Assembly: GCF_900091955.1 (NCBI RefSeq)
Contig: NZ_FMDF01000101.1
Span: forward strand, 60,797-124,796
Source of the DNA: Streptomyces sp. Ncost-T10-10d
GTDB lineage: Bacteria > Actinomycetota > Actinomycetes > Streptomycetales > Streptomycetaceae
Direction of reading: 5' to 3'
DNA: 64,000 nt
A model generated the notes under the pieces. That model searched no databases and was not told the DNA's origin. It was given only the letters and a program-made list of their open reading frames with translations. The first letter of the stretch is position 1. The number at the start of each line of letters is the position of its first letter. A program made the position numbers and the translations under genes. Shown in pieces: positions 21,743-29,981 of this stretch.

Positions 21743-22336
21743 TCAGACCGTTTCTTCCGCGCGGGCGGCCGCGAGACGGACCGCGTCGAGGATCTTCTCG
21801 TAGCCGGTGCAGCGGCAGAGGTTGCCGGAGAGCGCCTCGCGGATGTCCGCGTCGGACGGCTGCGCGTTGCGCTCCAGCAGCTCGTCGGCGGCGACCAGCA
21901 GACCGGGGGTGCAGAAACCGCACTGGACGGCGCCCGCGTCGATGAACGCCTGCTGGATCGGGGAGAGTTCACCGGTGTCCCGGGTATCCTCGCCGGCCGG
22001 CTTGGCCTCCCACTGCCGGGCCTTGTCGAGTGCGGTGCCACAGGCGCCGGAAGCACAGCCGCTGCCGGGGTGTGCCTGGGAGCGGTGGGCGGCGAAGTCC
22101 GCGAGACCTTCTACGGTGACGACCTCGCGGCCCTCCACCTGGCCCGCGGCGACCAGACAGGAGCAGACCAAGACACCGTCCAGACGGACTGTGCACGAAC
22201 CGCACTCGCCCTGCTCGCAGGCGTTCTTCGAACCGGGCAGGCCCATCCGCTCACGCAGCACATAGAGGAGGGACTCGCCCTCCCAGACGTCGTCCGCCTC
22301 GTGCCTGCGGCCGTTGACCGTGAAATTGACGCGCAT
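21743..22336 (-). CDS. Xanthine dehydrogenase, 2Fe-2S subunit
   Basis: 197 residues. The N-terminal plant-type 2Fe-2S domain has ligands Cys40, Cys45, Cys48 and Cys60 (ACEQGECGSC...CSC). The C-terminal helical 2Fe-2S domain has Cys139, Cys142, Cys174 and Cys176 (CGFC...CRC). It carries electrons from the Mo site to FAD. An insertion between the domains (about 83-125, with CASGAC) makes it a little longer than the usual ~160 residues. It is translationally packed: 2 bp before the Mo subunit and 2 bp after the FAD subunit. Confidence 0.93.
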   Translation of the reverse strand: MRVNFTVNGRRHEADDVWEGESLLYVLRERMGLPGSKNACEQGECGSCTVRLDGVLVCSCLVAAGQVEGREVVTVEGLADFAAHRSQAHPGSGCASGACGTALDKARQWEAKPAGEDTRDTGELSPIQQAFIDAGAVQCGFCTPGLLVAADELLERNAQPSDADIREALSGNLCRCTGYEKILDAVRLAAARAEETV

Positions 22337-22338
22337 GA

Positions 22339-23229
22339 TCAGGCAGCTCCTTCGGTGCTGCGGCCGTTGCCGCGGTACGACTCCCAGGTCCAGCCGAGGG
22401 TCCGGCGGGCCATGATCCCGACGGCGTGCCTGCGATAGCTCGCGGTGCCGCGTACATCGTCGATCGGGTTGCAGGCACCGGCGGCGAGCGCGGCGAACTG
22501 CTTGGCGATGGACGGGGTGATGATCGTGCGGCTGTCCCAGAATCCGCCCTCTTCGAGTGCGGCGTTCAGGAATTCCTCGGCCTCCTTCGCCCGTACGGGT
22601 GTGGGGGCGGCCGAGCCGATGCCGGTGCGGACCGTGCGGGTCTCGGGGTGCAGGGCCAGGCCGAAGGCACAGACCGCGATGACCATCGCGTTGCGGGTGC
22701 CGACCTTGGAGTACTGCTGCGGTCCGTCGGCCTTCTTGATGTGCACGGCCCGGATCAGCTCGTCCGGTTCCAGAGCGTTGCGCTTGACGCCGGTGTAGAA
22801 GGCGTCGATCGGGATCATCCTGGTCCCGCGTACGGATTCGGCCTCGACCTCGGCGCCCGCGGCCAGCAGCGCCGGGTGCGCGTCCCCGGCGGGCGACGCG
22901 GTGCCCAGGTTGCCGCCGACGCCGCCGCGGTTGCGGATCTGCGGCGAGGCGACGGTGTGCGAGGCGATTGCCAGTCCGGGCAGCTCGGCGCGCAGATGCT
23001 CCATGATGTGGCTGTAGGGGACACAGGCACCGAGCCGTACGTTCTCCTGGCCCACGTCCCATTCGGACAGCTCTCCGATGCGGTTCAGGTCCAGGAGGTA
23101 CTCGGGCCGCCGGTGGTCGAAGTTGATCTCGACCATCACATCGGTGCCACCCGCAATGGGCACAGCCGTCGGGTGCTCGGCCTTGGCGGCGAGCGCCTCC
23201 TCCCAGCTGGCGGGGCGAAGGAAGTCCAT
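22339..23229 (-). CDS. Xanthine dehydrogenase, FAD-binding subunit
   Basis: 296 residues of the CO-dehydrogenase/xanthine dehydrogenase flavoprotein family. The FAD-binding motif PIAGGTDVMVEI is near residue 30 and RNRGGVGGNLGTASPAGD near 105; the C-terminal domain is present (NAMVIAVCAFGL, CNPIDDVRGTASYRR). The start is ATG 23,229 with a purine-rich site (AGAAGAGAG); the upstream extension is not coding. It is the first gene of the FAD-FeS-Mo operon, divergent from the PucR regulator. Gene order and the PucR neighbour match the purine-induced puc-type systems. Confidence 0.92.
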   Translation of the reverse strand: MDFLRPASWEEALAAKAEHPTAVPIAGGTDVMVEINFDHRRPEYLLDLNRIGELSEWDVGQENVRLGACVPYSHIMEHLRAELPGLAIASHTVASPQIRNRGGVGGNLGTASPAGDAHPALLAAGAEVEAESVRGTRMIPIDAFYTGVKRNALEPDELIRAVHIKKADGPQQYSKVGTRNAMVIAVCAFGLALHPETRTVRTGIGSAAPTPVRAKEAEEFLNAALEEGGFWDSRTIITPSIAKQFAALAAGACNPIDDVRGTASYRRHAVGIMARRTLGWTWESYRGNGRSTEGAA

Positions 23230-23403
23230 GAGTGGCTCTCTTCTTCTCAATCGGTCGTTCGCTGGGGCTGGGGACGGCCGGCCCTCGACTGGTCGTTCAT
23301 GTGTTGTTAACGCGGTGTGGGGCCAAGTACACAAGCCGTGCTCCACCCGGTGCAGTCACCGAAACCATGAAGGAGTTGGCTGGTCGATCTCCTCGTCTTG
23401 TAG

Positions 23404-23415
23404 ATTCGAACGAAT
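23404..23415. promoter_or_regulatory. Inverted repeat in the xdh/pucR divide
   Basis: Perfect palindrome ATTCG-AA-CGAAT in the 258-bp divergent region between the dehydrogenase operon and the PucR gene, 73 bp before the regulator start. Its position suits a regulator site, possibly for PucR itself. Function is inferred from position only. Confidence 0.35.
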
Positions 23416-23487
23416 GGCGGGGGTCAGTAACCTCACCGCAATACCCAGTTTTCACCCGCACCAACGAAAGAGATCGGCGGCGACGAG

Positions 23488-25248
23488 ATGCGGCTGCGCG
23501 CACTGCTGGAGACCGACGCGCTGGGCCTGCGGCTGCTCGGCGGCGAGGACGAGCTGGACCGGTCCGTCCGCGGCGTGATGACCACCGACCTGCGGGATCC
23601 CAGCCGCTATCTGTCGGGCGGCGAGCTGGTCCTGACGGGCCTGGCCTGGCGCCGGGACGCGACGGACTCGGAACCGTTCGTACGGATCCTGGCGGGCGCC
23701 GGGGTCGCCGGGCTCGCGGCGGGCGAGGCGGAGCTCGGCGAGATCCCGGGCGATCTGATCGAGGCGTGCGAGCGGCATCACCTGCCGCTCTTCGCCGTCC
23801 ATGAGACCGTCGCGTTCGCAACGATCACCGAGTACGTGGTGCGCCAGGTCTCCGGGGAGCGTGCGGGCGATCTGGCCGCGGTCGTGGACCGGCACCGCAG
23901 GCTCATGACCTCGGGCCCGGCGGGCGGTGGGCCCGAGGTGGTCCTCGATCTGCTCGGATCCGACCTCGACCTGCACGCCTGGGTGCTCTCCCCCACCGGC
24001 CGGCAGATCGCGGGCGCCGGTGACGCACCGCTGGCCGGACCGGTCGGCGCGGCGCTCGCCGGCCACCATCTGGCCGCCACCCGCACCGGCCGCCGGGCCC
24101 CGCACCGGGCCACGGTCGGCGGCACCACGTATTCGCTCTTCCCGATCCGGAATGCCGGGCGGGGCCCGGTCCCCGCCTCCCGCGATGTGCGCGAGTCGGT
24201 GCTCTCCGACTGGCTGCTCGCGGTCGAGGCGGACGCGAGCGACTGGCCGCCCGCCCGGCTGGATCTGCTCCAGGGCGTCACCCAGCTGATCGCGGTCGAA
24301 CGGGACCGGCGCGACGCGGCCCGTACGGTACGCCGCAGGCTTGCCCAGGAAGTCCTCGAACTGGTCCAGACGGGCGCCCCGCCGGCCGAGATCGCCGCCA
24401 GGCTGCGGGTCGCCGCCCCGGTGCTGCTCCCGGGTCTGGGGAGCGCACCGCACTGGCAGGTCGTGGTGGCGCGGGTCGAATGGGGTGTCGCAGAGGGCTC
24501 CGCCGCGACGGGCGCCCCGGCCGGCAGCTCCGGCTCCGCCGTCGCGGGCGGCCCGGTCGCCCAGGCGCTGCTGGAGGAGATCCTGGTCGACCCCGCGGTC
24601 ACCGGCCCCGACTCCGCGGACCGGATCGCGGTCGCCCACACGGGCGACGAGGCCGTCGCCCTCGTACCCCTGCCCGCCGTCACCGCGCCCGCACCGGCCC
24701 ACGACTCCGGCCCGGACCTGGCGCCCGCCGAGGCCTCCACCGACGAGGATTCCGCGCTGCACGCCGATGTGCTGCTCGCCGCCGTCCGCGAACCGCTCTC
24801 CGCCGGCCTCGCCGACGACGGCCGGCTGACACTGGGTGTCAGCGCGGCCGTGCACTCCCCCGAGGGCCTGCGCGGCGCCCTGGAGGAGGCCCGGCACGCC
24901 CGCCGGGTGGCGGCGGCCCGCCCCGGCAGGGTCTGCGCGGCCGGGCACCACGAGCTGGCCTCGCACGTACTGCTGCTGCCGTTCGTCCCCGACGATGTGC
25001 GCCGCGCGTTCACCGCACGGCTGCTCGACCCGCTGCGCGACTACGACCGGCGCCATCGCGCGGAGCTGATCCCGACGCTGGAGGCGTTCCTGGACTGCGA
25101 CGGTTCCTGGACGCGCTGCGCGTCCCGGCTCCATCTGCACGTCAACACGTTGCGCTACCGGGTCGGGCGAATCGAGCAGTTGACGGGGCGTGACCTTTCG
25201 CGCCTGGAGGACAAGCTCGATTTCTTCCTCGCCCTGCGTATGAGCTGA
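23488..25248 (+). CDS. PucR family transcriptional regulator of purine catabolism
   Basis: 586 residues. The N-terminal PucR-type domain spans about 1-115 (DLRDPSRYLSGGELVLTGLAW). A long Ala/Pro-rich middle region follows. The C-terminal PucR helix-turn-helix is at about 525-586 (LEAFLDCDGSWTRCASRLHLHVNTLRYRVGRIEQLTGRDL). In Bacillus, PucR senses purine breakdown products and switches on xanthine dehydrogenase and related genes. Here it is transcribed away from the xdh operon across a shared promoter region, so it very likely controls that operon. Confidence 0.92.
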   Translation: MRLRALLETDALGLRLLGGEDELDRSVRGVMTTDLRDPSRYLSGGELVLTGLAWRRDATDSEPFVRILAGAGVAGLAAGEAELGEIPGDLIEACERHHLPLFAVHETVAFATITEYVVRQVSGERAGDLAAVVDRHRRLMTSGPAGGGPEVVLDLLGSDLDLHAWVLSPTGRQIAGAGDAPLAGPVGAALAGHHLAATRTGRRAPHRATVGGTTYSLFPIRNAGRGPVPASRDVRESVLSDWLLAVEADASDWPPARLDLLQGVTQLIAVERDRRDAARTVRRRLAQEVLELVQTGAPPAEIAARLRVAAPVLLPGLGSAPHWQVVVARVEWGVAEGSAATGAPAGSSGSAVAGGPVAQALLEEILVDPAVTGPDSADRIAVAHTGDEAVALVPLPAVTAPAPAHDSGPDLAPAEASTDEDSALHADVLLAAVREPLSAGLADDGRLTLGVSAAVHSPEGLRGALEEARHARRVAAARPGRVCAAGHHELASHVLLLPFVPDDVRRAFTARLLDPLRDYDRRHRAELIPTLEAFLDCDGSWTRCASRLHLHVNTLRYRVGRIEQLTGRDLSRLEDKLDFFLALRMS

Positions 25249-25251
25249 CTT

Positions 25252-25284
25252 CCGGGCCCCGCCGCGGCTCTCGGCGGGTCCGGG
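25252..25284 (+). terminator. GC-rich stem-loop after pucR
   Basis: An imperfect stem (left arm CCCCGCCG, right arm CGGCGGG, extended by flanking pairs) begins a few bases after the PucR stop. Two mismatches interrupt the extended stem. A terminator is likely from position. Confidence 0.45.
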
Positions 25285-25289
25285 CGTTT

Positions 25290-25303
25290 GTGAAATCTTT
25301 CAC
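25290..25303. promoter_or_regulatory. Perfect palindrome GTGAAATCTTTCAC
   Basis: A 6-bp perfect inverted repeat with a 2-bp centre lies 94 bp before the start of the TPR-like gene, in a short AT-rich island. It looks like a dimeric repressor or activator operator. The cognate regulator is unknown. Confidence 0.4.
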
Positions 25304-25396
25304 CTGACATTGACCCGACCCCTTGGCCCGGCGTGCCATTCCGTGCTGAGATGCGGCCAGACTCAACAGCTCGATGGCGCGCTCGGGGAGGGCAAT

Positions 25397-26197
25397 GTGG
25401 CGCATACCGCCATGTCTGGTTCCGGAACGACAGCAGATGACGATCCGCCGCTCCAGACAGCGGTATGGCGGCTGCGGTCACGCGCCTGCTGGACGGACGC
25501 CGCCGCGCTGCTGGAACACGACGCCGCCACCGATCCGGCAGCGGCACTCCAGCGCACCGCCCTGCTGACCGAGCGTTGCCTGTACACCGGGCAGGGCTGG
25601 ACCGACGCCGAGGACGCCCTGCGCACCGCCGAGGCGCTGGCCCACGACGACGCCGAACGCGGCGCGGCTGCCTGTGAACGTGGCCATCTGGCCTACGCGT
25701 CGACGCTTCTCGGCGTACGGGACCGGGCCGACGAGGCCAGCGTCGCCCTGAGCCGGGCCGCCGCCCTGCTCTCCCCGTCGGCTCCGGGACGTCCGCTGCT
25801 GGACTTCCGCCGGGGCCTGATCGCGCAGAACATCGCCGACTCGCCGGAGGCCGCGCGTGCCGCGTACCGCAGAGCCCACGCCGGCGCCACCGCCCAGGGC
25901 GACGCGTTGCTGCTCTCCTCGACCTGGCGCCATCTCGCTCTGCTCGCCCTGCGCGAGGGCGAACTGGCGGAGGCGCGGCACGGTTTCGCCGAGTCCCTGC
26001 GGATAAGGGAGGAGCTGGGCTATCTGATCGGTACGGCTCCGGCCCTCATCGCGCTGGCGGACTCCGAGCCGGAACCGGAGGCGGCGACCCGGCTGCGCGC
26101 CGAGGCGGGCCGGCTCTTCCGGCTGCTCGGGGGCGTTCCGACCTGGCTGGCTCCGCACCTGGACCCGCCGCCCCCGGAGACGGCCGAGGCGAACTGA
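25397..26197 (+). CDS. TPR-like helical-repeat protein of unknown function
   Basis: 266 residues from GTG 25,397, chosen because GGGGAGGG lies at 25,385-25,392; the longer frame from 25,310 has no such site. The protein is all-helical and Ala/Leu/Arg-rich with tetratricopeptide-like pairs (AALQRTALLTERCLYTGQG, EDALRTAEALAHDDAERG, EARHGFAESLRIREELG). No signal peptide, membrane segment or enzymatic motif is seen, so a cytoplasmic protein-protein adaptor is plausible. It lies between pucR and a convergent GntR regulator. Confidence 0.65.
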   Translation: MAHTAMSGSGTTADDDPPLQTAVWRLRSRACWTDAAALLEHDAATDPAAALQRTALLTERCLYTGQGWTDAEDALRTAEALAHDDAERGAAACERGHLAYASTLLGVRDRADEASVALSRAAALLSPSAPGRPLLDFRRGLIAQNIADSPEAARAAYRRAHAGATAQGDALLLSSTWRHLALLALREGELAEARHGFAESLRIREELGYLIGTAPALIALADSEPEPEAATRLRAEAGRLFRLLGGVPTWLAPHLDPPPPETAEAN

Positions 26198-26219
26198 GCC
26201 CCGGAGGGCCCGTGTGACG

Positions 26220-26996
26220 TCAGGTCTCGGCGCCGGTGAAGTGTTCGCGTACGAGCGACTGCACCACGGTCAGGTCCTGGGCGATGAGCGCATCGAGCAG
26301 GGCGGTGTGCTCGGCGGCGTCGGCGAGCAGGTCGGCGCGGCGGGTGGCGGGGGTGTTTCCCAGAGGCCACTGGGAGCGGCGGTGCAGGTCGTCGGCGACC
26401 ATCACCAACTGCTCGTTGCCGCAGAGCGCGAGGACCGCGCCGTGGAAGGCCCGGTCGGTCTCGGCGTAACTCGCCCGGTCGCCCACGGCGGCCGCCGCAA
26501 CCGTGGCTTCGGCCAGCGGGCGCAGGGCGCACCAGCGGGCCGGCGGGACGGTGCGGGCCAGCCGCAGCATGACGGGGACCTCGATCAGGGCCCGCACCTC
26601 GGCCAGCTCGGCCAGCTCGCGCGGGCCCCGCTGGGACACCCGGAACCCGCGGTTCGGTACGACCTCGACGGCGCCCTCGATGGCCAGCTGCTGCATCGCC
26701 TCGCGCACCGGGGTCGCTGAGACCCCGAAGCGGGCGCCGAGAGCCGGAGCGGAGTAGACCTGCCCCGGAACCAGCTGACCGTCGACCAGCGCGGCGCGCA
26801 GGGCGTCGAGGATCTGGCCGCGTACGGAGTGCCGCTGCACCGCCGGCCGCGGGACGGGCGGCTCGCTGTGGATGTGCTCGCCACGGACCTGCTCGCCACG
26901 TGCCTGCTCGGGCACGCGCACGGACGCCGGGGTCGTCGCGGACGCGACGGACGCATACGGCGGCCGCGCCTGCTCACGCGCTCTGCCCTGCTCCAC
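26220..26996 (-). CDS. GntR family regulator, FCD type
   Basis: 258 residues. An unusual Ala/Arg-rich 50-residue N-terminal extension precedes a winged HTH (about 55-125; LGARFGVSATPVREAMQQL) and a C-terminal FCD/FadR-type helical effector domain (EVRALIEVPVMLRLA, HGAVLALCGNEQLV). GTG 26,996 has GGAGG in front. The HTH closely resembles the regulator at 35,247-35,975 (GVSATPVREAM is identical), so the two are paralogues that may see related operators. It is divergent from the FhuF-like gene across an iron box. Confidence 0.85.
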   Translation of the reverse strand: MEQGRAREQARPPYASVASATTPASVRVPEQARGEQVRGEHIHSEPPVPRPAVQRHSVRGQILDALRAALVDGQLVPGQVYSAPALGARFGVSATPVREAMQQLAIEGAVEVVPNRGFRVSQRGPRELAELAEVRALIEVPVMLRLARTVPPARWCALRPLAEATVAAAAVGDRASYAETDRAFHGAVLALCGNEQLVMVADDLHRRSQWPLGNTPATRRADLLADAAEHTALLDALIAQDLTVVQSLVREHFTGAET

Positions 26997-27095
26997 TCGG
27001 ACCTCCTCGGCCTGCCGTGGGCGCGGCTCGCGTGCGCCTTGCCCCTGTGCACGATAGGCGGCGCAGGCCGCAGTTCAAACATCGATCCATTCGGG

Positions 27096-27114
27096 TAAGG
27101 TAAGGCTTACCTGC
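27096..27114. promoter_or_regulatory. Iron box (DmdR/IdeR/DtxR-type operator)
   Basis: TAAGGTAAGGCTTACCTGC fits the actinobacterial iron-box consensus (TTAGGTTAGGCTAACCTAA) at 14 of 19 positions. It lies 28 bp before the FhuF-like start, in the intergenic region shared with the GntR gene. Repression by the iron-loaded DmdR regulator is expected. Confidence 0.8.
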
Positions 27115-27141
27115 AAACGATCGCGATTCGGTGGGCCCTGC

Positions 27142-27990
27142 ATGACACTCGCCACTCCGCTTCCCGGCACCACCGCGTCCGCCGTGACGGGCGCGTACGC
27201 ACGTCTGGCCGAGGTCTTCCCCGGGCTCCGTGCAGAGGTGCTGGAGGACGGCAAGGCCGCCCCTCGAGGTGCCGGCTGGGTGGGCGCGGACGAGTTGGCG
27301 GCGGGGGGTGCCTCGCTCGACGCCTTCCTCGCCTGGGACCACGCGCAGGTGCTGCGGGACTACGGCCAGCAGCCCCGGCCCGATGTGGTCGCCAGCTTCG
27401 GGCTGCACCGGTACGCCTGGCCCGCCTGCCTGCTGGTGACGGTGCCGTGGTTCCTGCACCGACGGGTGCCCCGGATCCCCGTCAAGGATGTGGCGTTCCA
27501 GCGGGCTCTGGGCCATCTGACCGTCCGTGTACGGGAATTCGCCTGCCTTCCGGAGGATCCGGCGGCCGGACTGCCGGGCGCCCGGGTGGTCCCGGACGAG
27601 GTGGCGCTGCGGGCCGAAGTGCTCGCCGCTGTCGCCGACCACATCGGTCCGGTGCTGGAGGGCTTCGGGCCGCGGATGCGGCGCGGCAGGCGGGCGTTGT
27701 GGGGCATGGCGACGGACGAGGTCGTCGAGGGCCTCTGGTACATCGCCCACCTGCTCGGCGAGGAGCGGCGCGCGATGACCGAGCTGGAGGCGCTCCTGCC
27801 GGGCACCACGAAGCCGTACGTGGGCTCGGCGGGCTTCCGTGAACTGACCGGGCCGAACGGCGAGTCGCTGCCCACCCGCGACCGGGCGAGCTGCTGTCTC
27901 TTCTACACGCTGCGCCCCGAGGACACCTGTGTCACCTGCCCGCGCACCTGTGACGCCGAGCGTGTACGGAAACTGACGCCCACTCATTGA
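27142..27990 (+). CDS. FhuF-like ferric-siderophore reductase, 2Fe-2S
   Basis: 282 residues. The C-terminal cluster motif CC-x(10)-C-x(2)-C (RASCCLFYTLRPEDTCVTCPRTC) is the signature of FhuF-like ferric iron reductases. The upstream part is the IucA/FhuF-type fold with GMATDEVVEGLWYIA. Such cytoplasmic proteins reduce imported ferric siderophores to release iron. The iron box just upstream supports the role. Unlike many Streptomyces copies it is not next to siderophore transport genes. Confidence 0.85.
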   Translation: MTLATPLPGTTASAVTGAYARLAEVFPGLRAEVLEDGKAAPRGAGWVGADELAAGGASLDAFLAWDHAQVLRDYGQQPRPDVVASFGLHRYAWPACLLVTVPWFLHRRVPRIPVKDVAFQRALGHLTVRVREFACLPEDPAAGLPGARVVPDEVALRAEVLAAVADHIGPVLEGFGPRMRRGRRALWGMATDEVVEGLWYIAHLLGEERRAMTELEALLPGTTKPYVGSAGFRELTGPNGESLPTRDRASCCLFYTLRPEDTCVTCPRTCDAERVRKLTPTH

Positions 27991-28005
27991 TCGACACCGC
28001 TCGTA

Positions 28006-28021
28006 CGAGTAGTACTATTCG
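28006..28021. promoter_or_regulatory. Near-perfect 16-bp palindrome
   Basis: CGAGTAGTACTATTCG is palindromic except for one base pair and is centred on GTAC. It lies 160 bp before the DUF2637 gene, in an AT-rich spot after fhuF. It probably serves as an operator for the DUF2637 promoter. It does not match the iron box or the Streptomyces LexA box. Confidence 0.4.
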
Positions 28022-28105
28022 AACGCAGATCACTGGCCGTGTACGGACATTCGATCAGATTCCGGCTATCCGTATGCCCTGCCAACCCAATGGCGTTCTC
28101 TTGCC

Positions 28106-28136
28106 CCGAAACCCCCTGAGTGTGACGGGGTTTCGG
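28106..28136 (+). terminator. Hairpin in the leader before the DUF2637 gene
   Basis: A perfect 10-bp stem (CCGAAACCCC with GGGGTTTCGG) and 11-nt loop. It could terminate fhuF transcripts. Because it also follows the palindrome at 28,006 and ends 45 bp before the next start, it could instead be an attenuator of the downstream gene. Confidence 0.55.
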
Positions 28137-28181
28137 CAATCATGGCGCCCGAAATGCCCTACGCGACGCAAGGGACCGCGC

Positions 28182-29261
28182 ATGAGACTGACCGACATAT
28201 CGCTGAATTGGCTGCTTCCGGGCGCCGTGCTGCTCGTGGGAGTCCTGGCGGCGGTGGCGGTGGTCGCACGCGGCAAGCGCGCCGCTGACAATCCCGCGGC
28301 CGACGACAGCTGGGAGCGCAGCGAGGAGCGTCGCAGACGCAAGGAGGCGCTGTATGCCACCGCCTCGTACGTCCTGCTGTTCTGCTGCGCGGCCGTCGCT
28401 GCCGCCCTCTCCTTCCACGGGCTCGTCGGCTTCGGCGAGCAGAACCTCGGCCTCTCCGGGGGCTGGGAGTATCTCGTTCCGTTCGGCCTCGACGGGGCCG
28501 CGATGTTCTGTTCCGTACTCGCGGTGCGCGAGGCCAGCCACGGTGACGCGGCGCTCGGATCCCGGCTGCTCGTATGGACGTTCGCCGGCGCGGCCGCCTG
28601 GTTCAACTGGGTACACGCGCCGCGCGGTATCGACCACGCGGGCGCCCCGCACTTCTTCGCCGGGATGTCGCTCTCGGCAGCCGTGCTCTTCGACCGGGCA
28701 CTGAAGCAGACCCGCCGGGCCGCACTGCGCGAACAGGGCCTGGTACCCCGTCCGCTGCCGCAGATCCGGATCGTACGGTGGCTGCGCGCCCCCCGCGAGA
28801 CCTTCGGCGCCTGGTCGCTGATGCTGCTGGAGGGCGTACGCACTCTGGACGAAGCGGTCGACGAGGTACGCGAGGACCGGCGGGAGAAGGAGCAGAACCG
28901 TCTCCGCAGGAAGGACCAGGAGAAGCTGGACCGGGCCCGCATCAAGGCGCTGAACCGGCAGAACCGGGCCTGGCGCAGGGTCGGCCGGGGCGGCACCCAG
29001 GTGGACATTCAGGCCATCGCCCCCGCGACGGGCTCCACGCAGTCCGTCGTGGAGCCCGCCCTGCCGGCCGAGCCCGGACAACTGCCCTTGCGCTCCCGGC
29101 CGTCCCTGCAGGCCGTGACGGGTCCGAGTTCCAGCGCCTCGGACCGGAACTCCCATGATCCGGTCACGGTCGACCTCACCGCCGAGGACGACACGCAGGC
29201 ACTGCCCCGGCTCGATTCGCTGGAGCGGAAACTGAAGGACCTGGAGCAGCAGTTCGGCTGA
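28182..29261 (+). CDS. DUF2637 membrane protein
   Basis: 359 residues from ATG 28,182 with AAGGGA upstream; the open frame back to 27,987 is non-coding leader. One N-terminal membrane segment (WLLPGAVLLVGVLAAVAVVA) is followed by a DUF2637 core with about four more (YVLLFCCAAVAAALSFHGLV, YLVPFGLDGAAMFCSVLAV, AGMSLSAAVLFDRAL). The tail is cytoplasmic and charged, with a predicted coiled coil (ALNRQNRAWRRV and a final LERKLKDLEQQFG). DUF2637 proteins are actinobacterial and often linked to plasmid or integrative-element spread genes, but no such genes are next to it here. Role unknown. Confidence 0.75.
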   Translation: MRLTDISLNWLLPGAVLLVGVLAAVAVVARGKRAADNPAADDSWERSEERRRRKEALYATASYVLLFCCAAVAAALSFHGLVGFGEQNLGLSGGWEYLVPFGLDGAAMFCSVLAVREASHGDAALGSRLLVWTFAGAAAWFNWVHAPRGIDHAGAPHFFAGMSLSAAVLFDRALKQTRRAALREQGLVPRPLPQIRIVRWLRAPRETFGAWSLMLLEGVRTLDEAVDEVREDRREKEQNRLRRKDQEKLDRARIKALNRQNRAWRRVGRGGTQVDIQAIAPATGSTQSVVEPALPAEPGQLPLRSRPSLQAVTGPSSSASDRNSHDPVTVDLTAEDDTQALPRLDSLERKLKDLEQQFG

Positions 29262-29271
29262 TCCCGTCAGT

Positions 29272-29315
29272 AAAAGCCCTGATGGCCCGGTCCCTTCCGG
29301 GCTCTCAGGGCTTTT
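29272..29315. terminator. Bidirectional terminator
   Basis: AAAAGCCCTGA pairs with TCAGGGCTTTT (11 bp, perfect), and the loop itself can pair (GCCCGG with CCGGGC). A/T runs on both sides serve both strands. It lies between convergent genes and overlaps the stop codon of the anti-sigma kinase gene. Confidence 0.9.
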
Positions 29316-29760
29316 CGCCGTCCAGCTCGAACCAGACGACCTTGCCCAGCGCGTGTGCGCTGACCCCCCAGGCGTCCGCGAGGCTCTGCACCAGGATCAG
29401 CCCTCGGCCATGCGTACCGTCGTCGGCGTTCGGTACGTACGACAGGGGCATTCCGGATACGAAGTCCCGCACCTCCACCCGTAGTTTCGCCGGTGCCGCA
29501 CTCACCGTGACGACCGCGCCGTGCCTCGTATGGATCAGCGCATTGGTCACCAGCTCGCTGAGCAGGAGCTCCGCCACCTCGGCCGACTCGGCCCGCCACC
29601 GGTATCGCAGGAACTCCCGTAACGCACCACGCACTTCGCTCACGGCCGCCAGATCCGTGTGGGCCAGTCTGCGACGCAGCCGGACCGGCTGCCGCCCCTG
29701 CGCCCCTGGCTCGTGCGCCTCCCCGTCCGCCATGGAATCGGCATCTCCCTGACGCTCCAT
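29305..29760 (-). CDS. ATP-binding regulator, RsbW/SpoIIAB-like (HATPase_c_2)
   Basis: 151 residues from ATG 29,760, which follows GGGGGAA. The GHKL ATPase boxes are visible: N-box ELLLSELVTNALIHT, G1 VEVRDFVSG, and G2 GTHGRGLILVQSLADAWGV. The DLAAVSEVRGALREFL helix is typical of the large Streptomyces family of stand-alone anti-sigma-factor kinases. No sigma factor or antagonist gene is adjacent. It likely phosphorylates or sequesters partners encoded elsewhere. Confidence 0.85.
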   Translation of the reverse strand: MERQGDADSMADGEAHEPGAQGRQPVRLRRRLAHTDLAAVSEVRGALREFLRYRWRAESAEVAELLLSELVTNALIHTRHGAVVTVSAAPAKLRVEVRDFVSGMPLSYVPNADDGTHGRGLILVQSLADAWGVSAHALGKVVWFELDGEKP

Positions 29761-29981
29761 CGTTTCCCCCGCCCGCACAGTGAACCGCCCCCTTCTCGAC
29801 TTCTCGATTTCTCGTCGTCTGGGGATGCATGCCCCAGAGGCGGGCCGCCACGCTTGTCGACTCATCAATAAGTGAACAGAGAACGGACGGCACGGCCCGG
29901 AGCGGCGGACACATGGATGTCACCTTTCTTCCTCTCCGGTTAACTTCCAAAAAATTCACACCGGTTGACGTTGACGGGAAC

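Noticed and set aside
28006..28021. LexA/SOS box
   Set aside because: The palindrome lacks the CGAAC-N4-GTTCG form of the Streptomyces LexA site.
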